Source: Ryuthela nishihirai
Taxonomy: Eukaryota; Arthropoda; Arachnida; Araneae; Heptathelidae
Reading direction: 5' to 3'
Assembly (NCBI GenBank): GCA_038380435.1
Contig: JAWZYU010000058.1
Span: 2,108,001-2,172,000, forward strand
Length of the DNA stretch: 64,000 bases
The translations under genes were made by a program, and so were the position numbers. Below are positions 62,589 through 64,000 of this stretch, piece after piece. Below the pieces are notes generated by a model. The model did no database searches. It had not been told where the DNA came from and saw nothing but the letters and a program-made list of their open reading frames with translations. Position 1 is the first letter of the stretch, and the number at the start of each line of letters is the position of its first letter.

Positions 62589-62657
62589 GCTATAAACTGT
62601 GACGCAGTCTGCAGATATTGTGATCCATCACCCATAACGATGAACATAAAAGATTAA
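62589..62657 (+). CDS. Second copy of the kinase terminal exon (alternative exon or relic)
   Basis: After a TTGCATTATTTAG acceptor, the frame reads AINCDAVCRYCDPSPITMNI, then KD and TAA at 62655-62657. This aligns with exon 7 ([18 protein letters not shown]..) with one inserted residue, the same phase-0 entry and a stop at nearly the same place. DNA downstream is also similar (CTCCACTGATT near 62712 against TTCCACTGATT near 61104). It differs at the conserved Trp of the NW pair, which is Cys. It may be a mutually exclusive last exon, or a decaying tandem duplicate that is never spliced. Confidence 0.6.
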   Translation, partial: AINCDAVCRYCDPSPITMNIKD

Positions 62658-62723
62658 GAGTATTAAATTTTCTTAGTTATGGTTAACGGACAGCAAATAA
62701 TTTGATATATACCTCCACTGATT

Positions 62724-64000
62724 TGTTTGAAATATTAAATGATTAAGTACCTGTTTGGCCTGTTAATTAAAATATAACATCTGTTTGCCTTTTAAATCCT
62801 GTTAATAAATTAGTAAAATTCTGTTGAAATTTCGACTCGTGTTAATATTTCAACTGTGCAAGAATTAACAAATATCGAGTTAGAAGCTTGTTCGATTCTA
62901 GCACTGATTATGTCAGAAATATTTCTGATATCACTGATGTCAATTAATATCATTGATAACGAAGCTTCTTATTCTAATCTTCTACTTTTCCACTTTATAT
63001 ATCTTCCCATAATCTAAATTAAAACAATTATAACAAATATGTGGCATCATCAAAATATATATTAGATTCAAAAATTGCATTCTCAGAAGGCATGAGGCTG
63101 TAAAATGAGAGTTTTTTTTTAAAACAGAGAAGATTTTGGAATTAATTACGAATTTTTTCCTCCGTGGTTTTTCTTACGTTTTATATTCTTTTCTGTATTA
63201 AACCTATTTCAATATGAGTAGAATTCTTTTTATCATTTATATCACCTATCCCAGCATTCTATGTGTTGTTCCCGTTCTTCAAACCGAAAGTATAACTTAA
63301 AACAAAGCATTCCTAGGTTTCAAGACTAGAAGCACTCAATTAGGTCACGGCTCATTACAGCGGATGCAGGCTCACACGTGCGATCTCTGTTGTTCCTTGT
63401 GTTATAAGTGTCCTTATAATAGATTGTTCACAATGTTGCTCCCGTATGTCCAGGGCGGCGCTACGGCAAGTGCAAACATGTTCAACGGTGGTGCGACAGC
63501 ATTGGGGGCAAATTTTAGGAGCAGAAAATTTGCAAACAAACTAACGTCGTACTTAAACTTGACTCGACTATGACATATTTTCTACAGATCATATTCAATT
63601 GCTTTCAAAAACAAAACTAATATTGCTAAATTAATCTTTTGTATCTGAGATCAAACTTGGAGAAATGGGTGGCGGAATCTATGCTCGCTCCGGATGGCAA
63701 AATAGCTAGTGCCAGTCATCGTATGTCAGATGTACTTGTTTTGTAAAGTTTGTATTTACTTTTCTATATTTAAAGCATAGTTTCGATTTCAGAAGATTTT
63801 TTTTTGATTTCTGTAAATTATAGATCTTTTGGGCGGTTGATATATCGATCGATTTTTCAATCATGCTATATGCATGGGATGGCCAGCTTACAACTTGTTG
63901 CTAGGAATATTATCTTTAACATCGCATTAAGTTACACATTAATTTTTCTTTTATTTTTTCCTTTTCCAGTAAAAAAAAACTTTGGTTATGTATCGTTTCC
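62724..64000. other. Non-coding to window end
   Basis: No gene recognised. A 69-codon frame at 63364-63573 starts MQAHTCDLCCSLC but resembles no family I know. Confidence 0.45.

Noticed and set aside
63364..63573. Cys-rich 69-codon frame as a gene
   Set aside because: No recognisable domain spacing, splice context or neighbours to support it.

Overview
The window is eukaryotic: AT-rich, with a spliced protein kinase gene, long introns and dense transposable elements. RTE-clade retrotransposons, tRNA-derived SINEs, hAT and mariner relics and long TIR elements together suggest an arthropod, plausibly a chelicerate such as a spider. That placement is inference. No bacterial operon, CRISPR array, rRNA gene or stand-alone tRNA gene was seen.

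Region 1 (1-25547) is an array of about eight copies of a roughly 3.1-3.3 kb composite repeat unit. Three units run on + (2610-10562) and five on - (10563-25547), with a fold point near 10563. Every unit that reaches that part carries a hAT-like MITE, and most carry a SINE fragment. An RTE retrotransposon sits at the same target site in the outermost unit of both arms (copy A at 1-2609, copy B at 21191-24866). The outermost units also share private deletions, so the arms look like products of an inverted duplication.

Region 2 (25548-42600) has no recognisable gene. It holds a 400-bp inverted-repeat element that retains the first codons of a DUF4817-type transposase, a second foldback element, and RTE copy C with a clean 10-bp target-site duplication and a (GAT)25 tail. 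It also holds a mariner-like non-autonomous element with a 30-bp palindrome, a cluster of tRNA-derived SINEs, a 36-bp minisatellite, and a three-unit tandem repeat just upstream of the kinase gene.

Region 3 (42610-61081, +) is a seven-exon gene whose exons join in phase into a 295-residue AGC-family kinase (S6K/MSK-like). The catalytic residues are present. The glycine-rich loop is shortened, the usual activation-loop Ser/Thr is Gly, and there is no AGC C-terminal tail. Its introns hold a SINE with a 13-bp target-site duplication, a decayed mariner transposase, an old RTE 3' end and the nearly full-length antisense RTE copy D.

Region 4 (61082-64000) holds a 4 x 55 bp GC-rich minisatellite, a truncated SINE and a second, diverged copy of the kinase terminal exon at 62589-62657, with the same acceptor phase and an intact stop. 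The kinase gene and this exon duplicate are the least routine items, followed by the inverted array.
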